From contig DIXF01000017.1 in assembly GCA_002448235.1 (NCBI GenBank), positions 228,146 to 292,145 of the forward strand: a stretch of DNA of 64,000 nucleotides. The letters are read 5' to 3'. The notes beneath the pieces are model-generated. The model made no database searches, was not told where the DNA came from, and worked only from the letters and a program-made list of their open reading frames with translations. A program made the translations under genes and the position numbers. This document shows positions 55,715-64,000 of the stretch, one piece after another. The number at the start of each line of letters is the position of its first letter. Within the stretch, counting starts at the first letter, position 1. This DNA is from Syntrophaceae bacterium UBA6087. Its GTDB lineage: Bacteria; Desulfobacterota; Desulfomonilia; UBA1062.

Positions 55715-55741
55715 CGTACTTCCCTCGCTTCTCTCTAGTGT

Positions 55742-56251
55742 TTAGCTCGCCTGATCGAGAGAAAGGCCTCTCTTCATCTCAACGTGCTCTTTTGTTTCCA
55801 TATTAATCAGGGCATCGAATGTGGCGCGGATAACATTGTTATGGTTTCTTGATCCGAGCGTCTTGGCAACGACATTGCGCAAACCCGCGGCTTCAAGGAC
55901 TGCACGCACCGCATTTCCTGCGATGATGCCGGTTCCCGGGGCGGCCGGTTTGAGGACAACCCTCGATGAGCCGAAAGCGCCTACGATCGGGTGGGGCACC
56001 GTACCTTCAATGATCGAGACAGGCACCATGGACTTCTTCGCGACTTCGTAGCCCTTGCGTATGCTGATGGCTACTTCCTTTGCCTTGCCGATTCCGTGGC
56101 CGACACGGCCGTTTCCGTCTCCCACAACCACGAGTGCGCTGAAACGGAATCTCTTGCCGCCTTTCACAACCTTGGCGACACGGTTGATGTACACCACCTT
56201 ATCGATTAACTGCTCAGTATCTTCAAAGTTATCTCTGTCAAACCTTGCCAA
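55742..56251 (-). CDS. rpsE: Ribosomal protein S5
   Basis: 169 residues. The double-stranded-RNA-binding part has [41 protein letters not shown], and the second half has [32 protein letters not shown]. It affects decoding accuracy. TTG start with AAGGAGA upstream. Confidence 0.96.
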   Translation of the reverse strand: MARFDRDNFEDTEQLIDKVVYINRVAKVVKGGKRFRFSALVVVGDGNGRVGHGIGKAKEVAISIRKGYEVAKKSMVPVSIIEGTVPHPIVGAFGSSRVVLKPAAPGTGIIAGNAVRAVLEAAGLRNVVAKTLGSRNHNNVIRATFDALINMETKEHVEMKRGLSLDQAS

Positions 56252-56266
56252 CGTTCGTCTCCTTGT

Positions 56267-56629
56267 TTAAAACTTCAGTCCGCCGGACCTGGCGCCTTCG
56301 GAAAGCGCTTTAATCTTGCCATGATACCTGTAGCCGCCGCGGTCGAAAACCACATTCTCTATACCGGCCGCTTTTGCCTTCTGAGCCAGAAGCTCGCCAA
56401 CCATCTTAGCGGTCTCGACGGTAAAACCCTTGACTTTCCCTTTCACCTCAGGACTCTGAGACGATGCGGCTACAAGGGTTACGCCCTTCGTGTCATCGAT
56501 AATCTGGCTGTAAATATTGGTGTTGCCTCTATACACACTCAACCGGAGCCTGTCAGGCGTACCTGCAACCTTTTTGCGGATCCGGTCCTTCCTATATTGC
56601 CGAGCTTCTTTGGAGCTTTTCTTAGCCAC
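56267..56629 (-). CDS. rplR: Ribosomal protein L18
   Basis: 120 residues with [31 protein letters not shown] and [27 protein letters not shown]. It binds 5S rRNA. GTG start with a GGAGGAGA site. Confidence 0.96.
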   Translation of the reverse strand: MAKKSSKEARQYRKDRIRKKVAGTPDRLRLSVYRGNTNIYSQIIDDTKGVTLVAASSQSPEVKGKVKGFTVETAKMVGELLAQKAKAAGIENVVFDRGGYRYHGKIKALSEGARSGGLKF

Positions 56630-56660
56630 GGTACATCTCCTCCATTATTTATCCGGTATC

Positions 56661-57203
56661 CTAACCCTTCGAAGCGCTCTTACCCGGCTTGATCCGTACC
56701 ACTTCATCGATGTAACGGATACCTTTGCCCTTGTAGGAATCAGGCTTTCTGATCCTGCGGATCTTTGCGCAGACATCTCCCAGCTCTTCCTTGTCGATGC
56801 CGGTAAGCTCGATGACGCCGTCTTTGGAGACAGTGCCGCCGATCCCCTTGGGAAGGTTGTATTCCTTTGGCTTGGAATAGCCTACATTGAGCACGAGAGT
56901 ATTGCCTTTCATTTCGCCCCTGTAGCCGACGCCGACAATCTTGAGCTTCCGGATGAAGCCTTCGGTGACGCCGACCACCATATTGTTCACAAGGGTGCGA
57001 ACCAGGCCGTGGAATGCCTTTGTCCGATTCGAGTCATCCTTGGGAACGAAATGCAGGGTGTTGTCTTCTTTTCTGATCTCGATATTTTCCACGAGCTTCC
57101 TTGAAAGTTCCCCCTTGGGGCCTTTCACCTGGATGCCGCCGTCTCCGATGCTGACGGTGACGCCCTTGGGCAGCGCTACGGGCATTTTTCCTATTCTAGA
57201 CAT
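56661..57203 (-). CDS. rplF: Ribosomal protein L6
   Basis: 180 residues, two similar domains: MSRIGKMPVALPKGVTVSI and VGYRGEMKGNTLVLNVGYS, with the conserved end KIRRIRKPDSYKGKGIRYIDEVVRIKPGK. It lies near the sarcin-ricin loop. Confidence 0.96.
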   Translation of the reverse strand: MSRIGKMPVALPKGVTVSIGDGGIQVKGPKGELSRKLVENIEIRKEDNTLHFVPKDDSNRTKAFHGLVRTLVNNMVVGVTEGFIRKLKIVGVGYRGEMKGNTLVLNVGYSKPKEYNLPKGIGGTVSKDGVIELTGIDKEELGDVCAKIRRIRKPDSYKGKGIRYIDEVVRIKPGKSASKG

Positions 57204-57217
57204 CTCGTTTAAGCTCC

Positions 57218-57610
57218 TTACCAGACCCTTATTAATTCCTCGCCGCCCACATGATTGGCTCTCGCCTTGAGGTCGGTCATTAATCCCTTACTGGTACTTA
57301 CAATGGTAATACCAAGTCCTTTTCTCACCTGCAGAATATCATCCGATTTCTTGTATACCCTGCGGCCGGGCTTAGAGACCCGCTGAATACCGGTAATCAC
57401 GTGGCGTGAGTTCAAGTATTTCAGGTTAACCCTGATCAATCCCTGTTTTCCGTCTTCGATGACCTTGTATCCCTTGATGTATCCTTCTTTGTAAAGGATC
57501 TCAGCGATATTCATTTTCACCTTGGACGCCGGAATGTCGACGCTTTCCTTAAAAGCCTGTGCGCCGTTCCTTATCCTTGTTATCATGTCTGATATCGGAT
57601 CAGTGTGCAT
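57218..57610 (-). CDS. rpsH: Ribosomal protein S8
   Basis: 130 residues: MHTDPISDMITRIRNGAQ at the start and GLGITIVSTSKGLMTDLKARANHVGGEELIRVW at the end. It binds the central 16S domain and is often the spc-operon autoregulator. Confidence 0.96.
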   Translation of the reverse strand: MHTDPISDMITRIRNGAQAFKESVDIPASKVKMNIAEILYKEGYIKGYKVIEDGKQGLIRVNLKYLNSRHVITGIQRVSKPGRRVYKKSDDILQVRKGLGITIVSTSKGLMTDLKARANHVGGEELIRVW

Positions 57611-57623
57611 CCTTCGTACTCCT

Positions 57624-57809
57624 CTACCAACTCGATTTTTTCACGCCGGGGATCTCGCCCTTCATGGCGTAGTTCCTCAGGCATATCCTGCAGATGCCGA
57701 ACTTGCGGTAATACGCGTGCGGGCGTCCGCACAGCGAGCAACGATTATAATTCCTGACCTTGAATTTCTTCGGCCTCTGCTGCTTTACGATCATCGATTT
57801 TTTTGCCAT
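57624..57809 (-). CDS. rpsN: Ribosomal protein S14, zinc type
   Basis: 61 residues with [20 protein letters not shown], the four-Cys zinc type Z form, rather than the roughly 100-residue zinc-free form of gammaproteobacteria. Located between rplE and rpsH. Confidence 0.96.
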   Translation of the reverse strand: MAKKSMIVKQQRPKKFKVRNYNRCSLCGRPHAYYRKFGICRICLRNYAMKGEIPGVKKSSW

Positions 57810-57822
57810 AGCTTCTCCCGCC

Positions 57823-58362
57823 TTATTTCCTGAAAGGCATACCGAACGCGGTCAAAAGACTTCTTCCTTCGTCGTCCGAGCCTGCGGTGGTGACCACCGT
57901 TATATTCATTCCCCTCAACTTGTCAATGGCATCGTATTCTATCTCCGGGAAAACAGACTGATCATTCAAGCCCAGCGTATAGTTGCCGCGTCCGTCGAAC
58001 CCTTTCGGAGAGATGCCGCGAAAGTCTCTTACACGGGGGAGAACCGCATTTATCAGCCTGTCCAGGAACTCATACATGCGGGCGCCGCGCAAAGTAACCG
58101 TGCACCCGATCGGCATGCCCTCTCTGAGCTTGAACGATGCGATGGATTTTCTGGCCTTGGTAATGACCGGCTTCTGCCCAGCGATAAGGGTAAGCTCTGC
58201 AGCAGCCTTATCGATGATCTTCACATCCTGTACCGCTTCACCCAGCCCCATGTTGACAACTACCTTCGTTACCTTGGGGATCTCATGGATGTTCTTGTAC
58301 CCGAACTCTTTTACAAGAGCCGGAACGATTTCTTTCTGATAATATTCCTTCAGCCTTGCCAT
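57823..58362 (-). CDS. rplE: Ribosomal protein L5
   Basis: About 179 residues. [45 protein letters not shown] and [21 protein letters not shown] are typical. It binds 5S rRNA and P-site tRNA. Three ATG codons in tandem (58368, 58365, 58362) follow a GAGG; the last has the best spacing and is used here. Confidence 0.94.
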   Translation of the reverse strand: MARLKEYYQKEIVPALVKEFGYKNIHEIPKVTKVVVNMGLGEAVQDVKIIDKAAAELTLIAGQKPVITKARKSIASFKLREGMPIGCTVTLRGARMYEFLDRLINAVLPRVRDFRGISPKGFDGRGNYTLGLNDQSVFPEIEYDAIDKLRGMNITVVTTAGSDDEGRSLLTAFGMPFRK

Positions 58363-58372
58363 CATCATTACC

Positions 58373-58702
58373 TCATTTATCCAGCTCTTCTCCGCACTTC
58401 TTGCAAACTCTTACCTTGGTGCCGTCATCATGGAGCTTGACGCCTATCCGCACGCCCTTTTTGCACTTTCCGCATACCGGGGCAAGGTTGGAGGCATTGA
58501 TGCTCGCCTCTTTCTCCACGATCCCTCCCTGGGATGTCTGGGTCGGCTTCTGGTGTCTCTTGATCATGTTGACCCGCTCGACGAGCACCCGTCCTTTTTT
58601 GTTCAATACCCGCAACACCTGACCCTGCTTCCCGCGGTTTTTGCCGGTCAGCACCTCAACGGTATCGCCTTTCTTTATCCTGTCCATTGCACGCTTTTCC
58701 AT
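58373..58702 (-). CDS. rplX: Ribosomal protein L24 with Cys pairs
   Basis: 109 residues from the ATG at 58702; an upstream ATG lacks a site. The KOW domain is [23 protein letters not shown]. The C-terminus has [30 protein letters not shown], a four-Cys zinc-ribbon-like pattern present in some bacterial L24s. Confidence 0.95.
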   Translation of the reverse strand: MEKRAMDRIKKGDTVEVLTGKNRGKQGQVLRVLNKKGRVLVERVNMIKRHQKPTQTSQGGIVEKEASINASNLAPVCGKCKKGVRIGVKLHDDGTKVRVCKKCGEELDK

Positions 58703-58712
58703 ATTCACACCT

Positions 58713-59081
58713 CTACAAGACTTCCGGGGCAAGAGACGCTATCTTCATGAAGTTCTTAGCCCTGAGTTCCCGTGCAACCGGGCCGAATATACGGGTACCG
58801 ACAGGTTCATTCTGATTGTTCAGGATGACTGCCGAGTTCTCATCAAACCGTATGGACGATCCGTCGCCACGCTTATGTGTTCTCTTGGTCCGAACGACAA
58901 CGGCCTTGACGACATCGCCCTTCTTCACCTTTGACCTGGGTATGGCTTCCTTCACGCTGCAGACGATGATGTCTCCCAGCGATGCATAACGCCTCTTGGA
59001 GCCTCCCAGCACCTTGATGCACATGAGTTCTTTCGCTCCAGAGTTGTCTGCAACCTTGAGCCTAGTCTGTTGCTGAATCAT
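58713..59081 (-). CDS. rplN: Ribosomal protein L14
   Basis: 122 residues: [46 protein letters not shown] and the end [20 protein letters not shown]. It sits at the subunit interface. Confidence 0.97.
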   Translation of the reverse strand: MIQQQTRLKVADNSGAKELMCIKVLGGSKRRYASLGDIIVCSVKEAIPRSKVKKGDVVKAVVVRTKRTHKRGDGSSIRFDENSAVILNNQNEPVGTRIFGPVARELRAKNFMKIASLAPEVL

Positions 59082-59104
59082 TGCTCGCCTCCACTAATAT
59101 CAGC

Positions 59105-59362
59105 CTATTCCTGTCTCTCCAGGATGCTCACGACTCTCCAGCACTTATCCTTGCTTAAGGGCCTGCACTCCCGTATCAGAACCTTGTCACCCACTTTGCA
59201 CTCGTTCTTCTCGTCATGGGCCTTGAACCTGGACCTTCTGCGAATATATTTCTGAAAAACAGGATGCTTCTCCAGCCTTTCAACGGTCACTATCACCGTC
59301 TTATCCATCTTATCGCTGCTGATCGTCCCTGTTAATTCGTTTTTTCTGGCCTTTTCCGTCAT
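59105..59362 (-). CDS. rpsQ: Ribosomal protein S17
   Basis: 85 residues with one OB fold: [67 protein letters not shown]. Its ATG overlaps the rpmC stop by 4 bases. Confidence 0.96.
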   Translation of the reverse strand: MTEKARKNELTGTISSDKMDKTVIVTVERLEKHPVFQKYIRRRSRFKAHDEKNECKVGDKVLIRECRPLSKDKCWRVVSILERQE

Positions 59363-59547
59363 GACACCTTCTCCCGGAGGATGGTATTGATCCTTGCAAC
59401 GTCCCGGCGCATCTTCTTGATCAGACTCTGGTTCTCGAACTGCCCGAGGGCGTTCTTGAACCGTGCATTCATGAGATCGCGGGCGAGCTTTACTTTTAAT
59501 TCGCCCAGTTCGCCGGCATTTTTATCACGTAATTCCTTAACCTTCAT
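59359..59547 (-). CDS. rpmC: Ribosomal protein L29
   Basis: 62 residues from the ATG at 59547 (GGGAGGGG upstream): [57 protein letters not shown]. It borders the exit tunnel. Its start lies within the last codons of rplP (11-base overlap). Confidence 0.95.
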   Translation of the reverse strand: MKVKELRDKNAGELGELKVKLARDLMNARFKNALGQFENQSLIKKMRRDVARINTILREKVS

Positions 59548-59959
59548 GGAGCCCCTCCCGAACAACAAAGCCAGTCTTTACCGGCAGCTTGTGCGCTGCG
59601 AGACGAAAAGCTTCCTTGGCCAGCTCCTCGGTTACCCCGTCGAGCTCGAACATGATCCTGCCGGGCTTCAGCACGGCTACCCACTCTTCAGGCGCTCCCT
59701 TGCCTTTCCCCATTCTCGTTTCCGCTGCCTTCTTGGTGATGGGCTTATCGGGGAAAATCCTGATCCAGACCTTTCCGCCGCGCTTGATATGCCTTGTGAT
59801 GGCGATACGCGCCGCCTCTATCTGCCGCGAGGTTACCCACTTGGGCTCCAGGCACTGAAGGCCGAAGGTTCCGAAGGAAACCCTTGAACCCTTCTCCGGG
59901 CTGCCCTTCATGCGACCCCGCATCTGCTTCCTGTGTTTGACTTTATTTGGCTGCAACAT
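59537..59959 (-). CDS. rplP: Ribosomal protein L16
   Basis: 140 residues: [19 protein letters not shown] and IPD-like [36 protein letters not shown]. It is needed for the peptidyl-transferase centre. Overlaps rpmC. Confidence 0.97.
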   Translation of the reverse strand: MLQPNKVKHRKQMRGRMKGSPEKGSRVSFGTFGLQCLEPKWVTSRQIEAARIAITRHIKRGGKVWIRIFPDKPITKKAAETRMGKGKGAPEEWVAVLKPGRIMFELDGVTEELAKEAFRLAAHKLPVKTGFVVREGLHEG

Positions 59960-59974
59960 GGCTCATAATCTCCC

Positions 59975-60625
59975 TTACGCTGTCGCCTCTTCCTGCTTTC
60001 TCGCTACGATCTCGCCATGGAACACCCAGACTTTTACGCCGATGACCCCGTAGATGGTGTATGCCTGAGAGAATCCATAGTCCACGTCGCTCCTTAAGGT
60101 ATGAAGAGGAACCCTGCCCTCGCGATACCATTCGCGGCGTGCGATTTCCGCCCCGGCAAGACGGCCTGCGCAGGCAACCTTGATCCCCTGTGCGCCCATC
60201 CTCATTGCCTGGGTGACGGCGCGCTTCATGGCCCTTCTGTAGGCAACGCGGCGCTCCAGCTGGTTTGAGATTCCATCCGCAATGATCTGGGCATCGGTTT
60301 CGGGTCTCCGCACTTCCTTGATCTCGAGCATGATCTCTTTGTCCACGAACTTGGCGAGGTCGTTCTTCAGCTGCTCGGCGCCCTGGCCTTTCCTTCCGAT
60401 AACGAGCCCGGGCCGGCCGGTAAAGATCACCAGCTTCACCTTGTTCGCCGCACGCTCGATGATGACGTTCGAGATGCCGGCATGGCTCAGGTTTTTACTC
60501 ACGAATTCGCGGATCTTTCTGTCTTCGACCAACAGGGCGCCGAAATTCTTTTCAGCATACCATTTGGCCTTCCAGTCCTTGGTTATTCCAAGCCGAAACC
60601 CATACGGATGAATCTTCTGTCCCAC
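59975..60625 (-). CDS. rpsC: Ribosomal protein S3
   Basis: 216 residues with the KH domain [38 protein letters not shown] start with a weak AAAGGGG site. Forms the mRNA entry with S4 and S5. Confidence 0.97.
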   Translation of the reverse strand: MGQKIHPYGFRLGITKDWKAKWYAEKNFGALLVEDRKIREFVSKNLSHAGISNVIIERAANKVKLVIFTGRPGLVIGRKGQGAEQLKNDLAKFVDKEIMLEIKEVRRPETDAQIIADGISNQLERRVAYRRAMKRAVTQAMRMGAQGIKVACAGRLAGAEIARREWYREGRVPLHTLRSDVDYGFSQAYTIYGVIGVKVWVFHGEIVARKQEEATA

Positions 60626-60641
60626 TTAAGATACCCCTTTC

Positions 60642-60974
60642 CTACAGCTCATCAAGCACAACTGAGATGTGGCTTGTACGTTTTAGTATTTTTGTAGCTC
60701 TCCCCTGAGCGCGGGGCATGAACCGTTTCAGCACGACCCCGCCATCGACCTGTATGGACTTCACATAGAGGTTGTCCACATCCACGAGCCCGGTCTGCAT
60801 GGCATTCGCTACCGCTGAGTTCAAAACCTTGGCGATGGTGCGCGCCCGCTTTGTCCCTAAGAGGTTGAGCATCCGTAAGGCATCGGCAATAGGTTTGCTG
60901 CGTACCATATCGGCGATGAGCCTTGCCTTCTGAGGAGAAACCCTCGTATGTCGTAAGATAGCTTTTGCTTCCAT
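60642..60974 (-). CDS. rplV: Ribosomal protein L22
   Basis: 110 residues from the ATG at 60974: MEAKAILRHTRVSPQKARLIADMVR and MPRAQGRATKILKRTSHISVVLDEL. Its loop lines the exit tunnel. Starts one base after the rpsS stop. Confidence 0.96.
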   Translation of the reverse strand: MEAKAILRHTRVSPQKARLIADMVRSKPIADALRMLNLLGTKRARTIAKVLNSAVANAMQTGLVDVDNLYVKSIQVDGGVVLKRFMPRAQGRATKILKRTSHISVVLDEL

Positions 60975-60975
60975 C

Positions 60976-61260
60976 CTAGTGCCCCTTCTTCTGAGACTTC
61001 CTGTCCCCGGCGTGTCCGAAGAACGTCCGGGTCGGGGAGAACTCACCAAGCTTATGACCGATCATTTCCTCGGTCACGTACACCGGGACGAACTTCTTTC
61101 CATTATGTACCGCAAACGTGAGCCCGACAAATTCCGGAAGTATGGTGGACCTGCGGGACCACGTCTTAATCACCTTCCGGCTGCCTGTGTCCTGGGCCCC
61201 GAGTACTTTCTTTAAAAGGTGATCGTCTACAAAAGGTCCTTTTTTCAGTGAACGGGCCAC
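60976..61260 (-). CDS. rpsS: Ribosomal protein S19
   Basis: 94 residues: [73 protein letters not shown] start with AGGAGGAAG upstream, inside the last codons of rplB. Confidence 0.97.
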   Translation of the reverse strand: MARSLKKGPFVDDHLLKKVLGAQDTGSRKVIKTWSRRSTILPEFVGLTFAVHNGKKFVPVYVTEEMIGHKLGEFSPTRTFFGHAGDRKSQKKGH

Positions 61261-61262
61261 GA

Positions 61263-62084
61263 TTACTTCCTCCTCTTCACGATATAATTACTCGAGCTCT
61301 TCTTATGCTTCCTGGTCTTGTGCCCCTTGGTGGAGATACCCCAGGGGGTAACCGGGTGGTTTCCCTTGACCCGTCCTTCGCCGCCGCCGTGCGGATGGTC
61401 GACCGGGTTCATGGCGACGCCTCGCACCGTGGGCCTGATGCCCATCCAGCGCTTTCTGCCCGCCTTGCCGATGGTGATATTGGAATGGCTGGAATTCCCT
61501 ACCTGACCGATCGTTGCCTTGCACTCTGCAAAGATCTTTCTCACTTCGCCGGAAGGCATCTTGAGCTGTACATAGGTGCCTTCCTTGGCCAGGACCTGGG
61601 CAAAGGTTCCGGCGGACCTGATGAGCTGCCCGCCCTTGCCGGGCCTGAACTCGACGTTGTGGACGAATGTGCCGAGCGGCATGTTCTTCAAGGACAGGAC
61701 ATTGCCCGGCCTGATGTCGGCATCTTCCGCCGCCATGATTGTGGTTCCTACCGCAAGCCCGTCGGGCCAGATGATATAGCGTTTCTCGCCGTCTGCGTAC
61801 TGGATAAGAGAAATCCTGGCGGAACGGTTCGGATCGTATTCGATGGAAACGACCTTGCCGGGTATGCCGGTCTTGTCGCGCTTGAAATCGATGATACGGT
61901 ACAGTCTCTTGTTTCCGCCGCCCTGATGCCTGACTGTCACGCGGCCGAGGTTGTTGCGGCCGCTGCTCTTCTTCAGGATAGTCGTGAGCGAGCGCTCGGG
62001 AGTGTCCGTCGTTATCTCTTCAAAAGTCGAAACGGTCATGGACCGTTTCCCTGCGGATGTTGGCTTGAAGCTCCGTATGCTCAT
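61263..62084 (-). CDS. rplB: Ribosomal protein L2
   Basis: 273 residues, ending with the conserved [51 protein letters not shown]. It supports peptidyl-transferase activity and subunit joining. Confidence 0.97.
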   Translation of the reverse strand: MSIRSFKPTSAGKRSMTVSTFEEITTDTPERSLTTILKKSSGRNNLGRVTVRHQGGGNKRLYRIIDFKRDKTGIPGKVVSIEYDPNRSARISLIQYADGEKRYIIWPDGLAVGTTIMAAEDADIRPGNVLSLKNMPLGTFVHNVEFRPGKGGQLIRSAGTFAQVLAKEGTYVQLKMPSGEVRKIFAECKATIGQVGNSSHSNITIGKAGRKRWMGIRPTVRGVAMNPVDHPHGGGEGRVKGNHPVTPWGISTKGHKTRKHKKSSSNYIVKRRK

Positions 62085-62087
62085 TTC

Positions 62088-62378
62088 CTATACCCCTTCG
62101 TAGAACTCAACGGTATCGCCGGCTTTCAGCTTCACGATGGCTTTTTTCCAGTCCGAGCGCGTATACTTGTGCTGTCCGTAGCGCTTTGACTTGCCGTTCA
62201 TGTTCATGGTCTTTACGTCCTCGACATGCACATTGAAGAGCTCTTCCACTGCTTTCTTGATCTCGATCTTGTTTGCATCCTTGCTGACGGCCAGAACGAT
62301 CTGGTTCGCTTCCTGCCGGAGCATGGTGCCTTTCTCGGTAACGATAGGCCGCTGGATGATCTGTGTGTAGTCCTTCAT
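62088..62378 (-). CDS. rplW: Ribosomal protein L23
   Basis: 96 residues: [53 protein letters not shown]. It docks signal-recognition particle and trigger factor. Its ATG shares one base with the rplD stop. Confidence 0.96.
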   Translation of the reverse strand: MKDYTQIIQRPIVTEKGTMLRQEANQIVLAVSKDANKIEIKKAVEELFNVHVEDVKTMNMNGKSKRYGQHKYTRSDWKKAIVKLKAGDTVEFYEGV

Positions 62379-62998
62379 TATTTCAGCCTCTCTTCGATAT
62401 ACTGAACCGCTTCGAGATCCAGGATCAGGCCCTTGTATTTGAGGATGTCATACACATTCAGGCCCCGGACGTCGAGCATCTTCGAACTCTTGTGGTTTCT
62501 CGATGCCAGAGACATGTCCGTATTCATGTTCCCCATGACGACGAGCGTGTTCTCCATGCCCAAGGTACCCAGCGCATTGGCATAAAGCTTGGTCTTCGGA
62601 CTTTCGAGCGTGACCGTCTCGACAACCTTCATCACGTTCTCGGAAAGTTTCATGCTCAAAGCGCTGCGCAGAGCCTGTTCTCTGACCTTTTTTGGCAGCT
62701 TGCTGTTATATGTTCTTCCATTCGGCCCGAAGCTTACGCCGCCGTGCCTCCATAAGGGAGAACGGTTCGACCCTGCGCGGGCTCTGCCTGTGCCTTTCTG
62801 TTTAAAGGGCTTGGCGCCGCCGCCGGAAACTTCCCTGCGGGTCTTTGTCTTCGCCGTAGCAGCCCTTCTGTTCGCCAGCTGCCAGACAACGACATCGTGG
62901 AGCAGGTAGGGCTTCACCTCGCCGGCAAAAACCTTATCGCTCAAGTCGATATCTTTGACCTTCACTCCTGCCATGTTGTACACTTCAACCGTAGGCAT
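62378..62998 (-). CDS. rplD: Ribosomal protein L4
   Basis: 206 residues: [41 protein letters not shown] and the tunnel loop [26 protein letters not shown] 62998 is chosen over an overlapping GTG. L4 often autoregulates the S10 operon. Confidence 0.96.
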   Translation of the reverse strand: MPTVEVYNMAGVKVKDIDLSDKVFAGEVKPYLLHDVVVWQLANRRAATAKTKTRREVSGGGAKPFKQKGTGRARAGSNRSPLWRHGGVSFGPNGRTYNSKLPKKVREQALRSALSMKLSENVMKVVETVTLESPKTKLYANALGTLGMENTLVVMGNMNTDMSLASRNHKSSKMLDVRGLNVYDILKYKGLILDLEAVQYIEERLK

Positions 62999-63000
62999 CA

Positions 63001-63630
63001 CTACACCCCTTGCTTCTTCAGTACGACGAGCTGGCCTTTTGCACCGGGCACAGCACCTTTGATTACGATGAGATTTTCATCTGCGAGAACATCGACCACT
63101 TCGAGGTTTCCTACCGTGACCCGCTCATCACCCATATGCCCGGCCATGCGTTTGCCTTTCATGACCTCGCCGGGATCTGTCGCGCTGCCGATGGACCCGG
63201 TCTCTCTCTGGATCAGAGAACCGTGAGAACCCGGAAGGCCGCCGAAGCCGTGCCTTTTGACAACGCCCGCGAATCCCTTGCCTTTGGACGTGCCGGTGAC
63301 ATCGATGATTTCACCCTTCGCGAACACACCGTCCACCTTTATTTCCTGGCCCACATCCAGTGCGCTGATATCGTCGCAGGGAACTTCTCTCATAAAATAG
63401 AAGTATCCGGCGCCCGCTTTGCTCTGATGGCCCTTCAGGGGTTTGTTTACCCGGCTTTCCTTCTTGGGTGCGAACCCGAGCTGGATTGCTTCATACCCAT
63501 CCCTGTCCTTGATCTTCTTCTGAATGACATAACAGGGGCCGGCCTGAATCAGGGTGACGGGAATCCACTCGCCCTTTTCATTATAGACCTGGGTCATTCC
63601 GAGCTTTTTGCCTAAGATCGCTTTAACCAT
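63001..63630 (-). CDS. rplC: Ribosomal protein L3
   Basis: 209 residues: [28 protein letters not shown] and [52 protein letters not shown]. The ATG at 63630 is preferred to one two codons earlier. L3 nucleates 50S assembly. Confidence 0.97.
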   Translation of the reverse strand: MVKAILGKKLGMTQVYNEKGEWIPVTLIQAGPCYVIQKKIKDRDGYEAIQLGFAPKKESRVNKPLKGHQSKAGAGYFYFMREVPCDDISALDVGQEIKVDGVFAKGEIIDVTGTSKGKGFAGVVKRHGFGGLPGSHGSLIQRETGSIGSATDPGEVMKGKRMAGHMGDERVTVGNLEVVDVLADENLIVIKGAVPGAKGQLVVLKKQGV

Positions 63631-63648
63631 TGTCAACTCCCACGTTCC

Positions 63649-63957
63649 TTACAGCTTAATCTCTACATCAACACCTGCAGAGAGATCCAATTTCATGAGC
63701 GAATCAACCGTCTGCTGGGTCGGATCAAGGATGTCGAGAAGCCTTTTGAAGGTCCGGATCTCGAACTGATCCCTGGATTTCTTGTCAACATGCGGAGACC
63801 GCAGAACCGTAAATTTCTCGATTTTGGTCGGAAGCGGAATCGGGCCTGCCACTCGTGCACCTGTCCTTCGTGCTGCGTCAACTATTTCCTGTACAGACTG
63901 ATCGATCAGCTTGTGATCATAGCCTTTCAACCGTATGCGTATTCTCTGGGTCTCCAT
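63649..63957 (-). CDS. rpsJ: Ribosomal protein S10
   Basis: 102 residues: [73 protein letters not shown]. First gene of the S10 group within the window, 19 bases after the tuf stop. Confidence 0.97.
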   Translation of the reverse strand: METQRIRIRLKGYDHKLIDQSVQEIVDAARRTGARVAGPIPLPTKIEKFTVLRSPHVDKKSRDQFEIRTFKRLLDILDPTQQTVDSLMKLDLSAGVDVEIKL

Positions 63958-63976
63958 GTTCCTTACTCCTGTTTTC

Positions 63977-64000
63977 CTACTCGATAACTTTAACGATAAC
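63977..64000 (-). CDS. tuf: C-terminal end of elongation factor Tu (partial)
   Basis: The last codons read ...VIVKVIE and then TAG at 63977-63979, the typical end of EF-Tu. The rest lies beyond the window edge. tuf before rpsJ is a standard gene order. Confidence 0.75.
   Translation of the reverse strand, partial: VIVKVIE

Noticed and set aside
1..64000. CRISPR array, prophage, IS element, tRNA
   Set aside because: No regularly spaced direct repeats, integrase, transposase or tRNA cloverleaf was found by eye on either strand.

Overview
The window is GC-rich, densely coded bacterial chromosome with no phage, IS, CRISPR, tRNA or rRNA signal that I could see. The gene content suggests an anaerobic or microaerobic Gram-negative bacterium of the deltaproteobacterial (Desulfobacterota) kind. 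The grounds are NrfHA nitrite reductase, a multiheme-cytochrome-linked molybdoenzyme with Tat signal and TorD chaperone, a PEP-CTERM protein, many lipoproteins and an outer-membrane beta-barrel, a zinc-type ribosomal protein S14 and a NtrC-type two-component system. The exact lineage is inference; no rRNA is present to test it.

Layout. 1-16 kb is an accessory region. It holds a small zincin metalloprotease, an 85-residue acidic orphan peptide, a hexapeptide acyltransferase, a UbiA prenyltransferase coupled to a SPASM radical-SAM enzyme, a GNAT acetyltransferase, a patatin-like lipase, secreted TIG and CARDB proteins, a DUF898-M48 pair, a FATP-like acyl-CoA ligase, and an operon of nitronate monooxygenase, MerR-type regulator and YwbE preceded by a perfect 37-bp palindrome. 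15.7-28.7 kb is an anaerobic respiration block. A minus-strand operon encodes a Tat-exported molybdopterin oxidoreductase, a 16-Cys ferredoxin, a TorD chaperone and an unusual 15-heme cytochrome c fused to a membrane cytochrome b. A good sigma-54 promoter lies upstream, and a histidine kinase and NtrC-type activator are encoded divergently, followed by a DUF362 protein and a PAS-GAF-PAS protein with a zinc-ribbon-like tail.

28.8-41.6 kb carries an orphan membrane protein, a ComEA-like protein, an ABC exporter operon (ATPase, FtsX permease, HlyD adaptor, alkyl-sulfatase-like lipoprotein), an NTF2-like protein, nrfHA, an outer-membrane barrel and a UshA-like lipoprotein. 41.6-49 kb has a CrtC/AttH-like lipoprotein, lepA-hemW, a PEP-CTERM protein, a thiolase, a small lipoprotein and a small zinc-ribbon protein. 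From 48.9 kb to the end the minus strand is the S10-spc-alpha ribosomal supercluster, read from tuf (only its last codons are in the window) through rpsJ to rplQ, with secY, adk, infA and rpoA inside and an orphan ECF-type ATPase gene at its tail.

The most interesting system is the sigma-54/NtrC-controlled molybdoenzyme with its cytochrome c-b fusion, whose substrate cannot be read from the sequence. Next come the UbiA/SPASM radical-SAM neighbourhood and the palindrome-headed nitronate monooxygenase/MerR operon.
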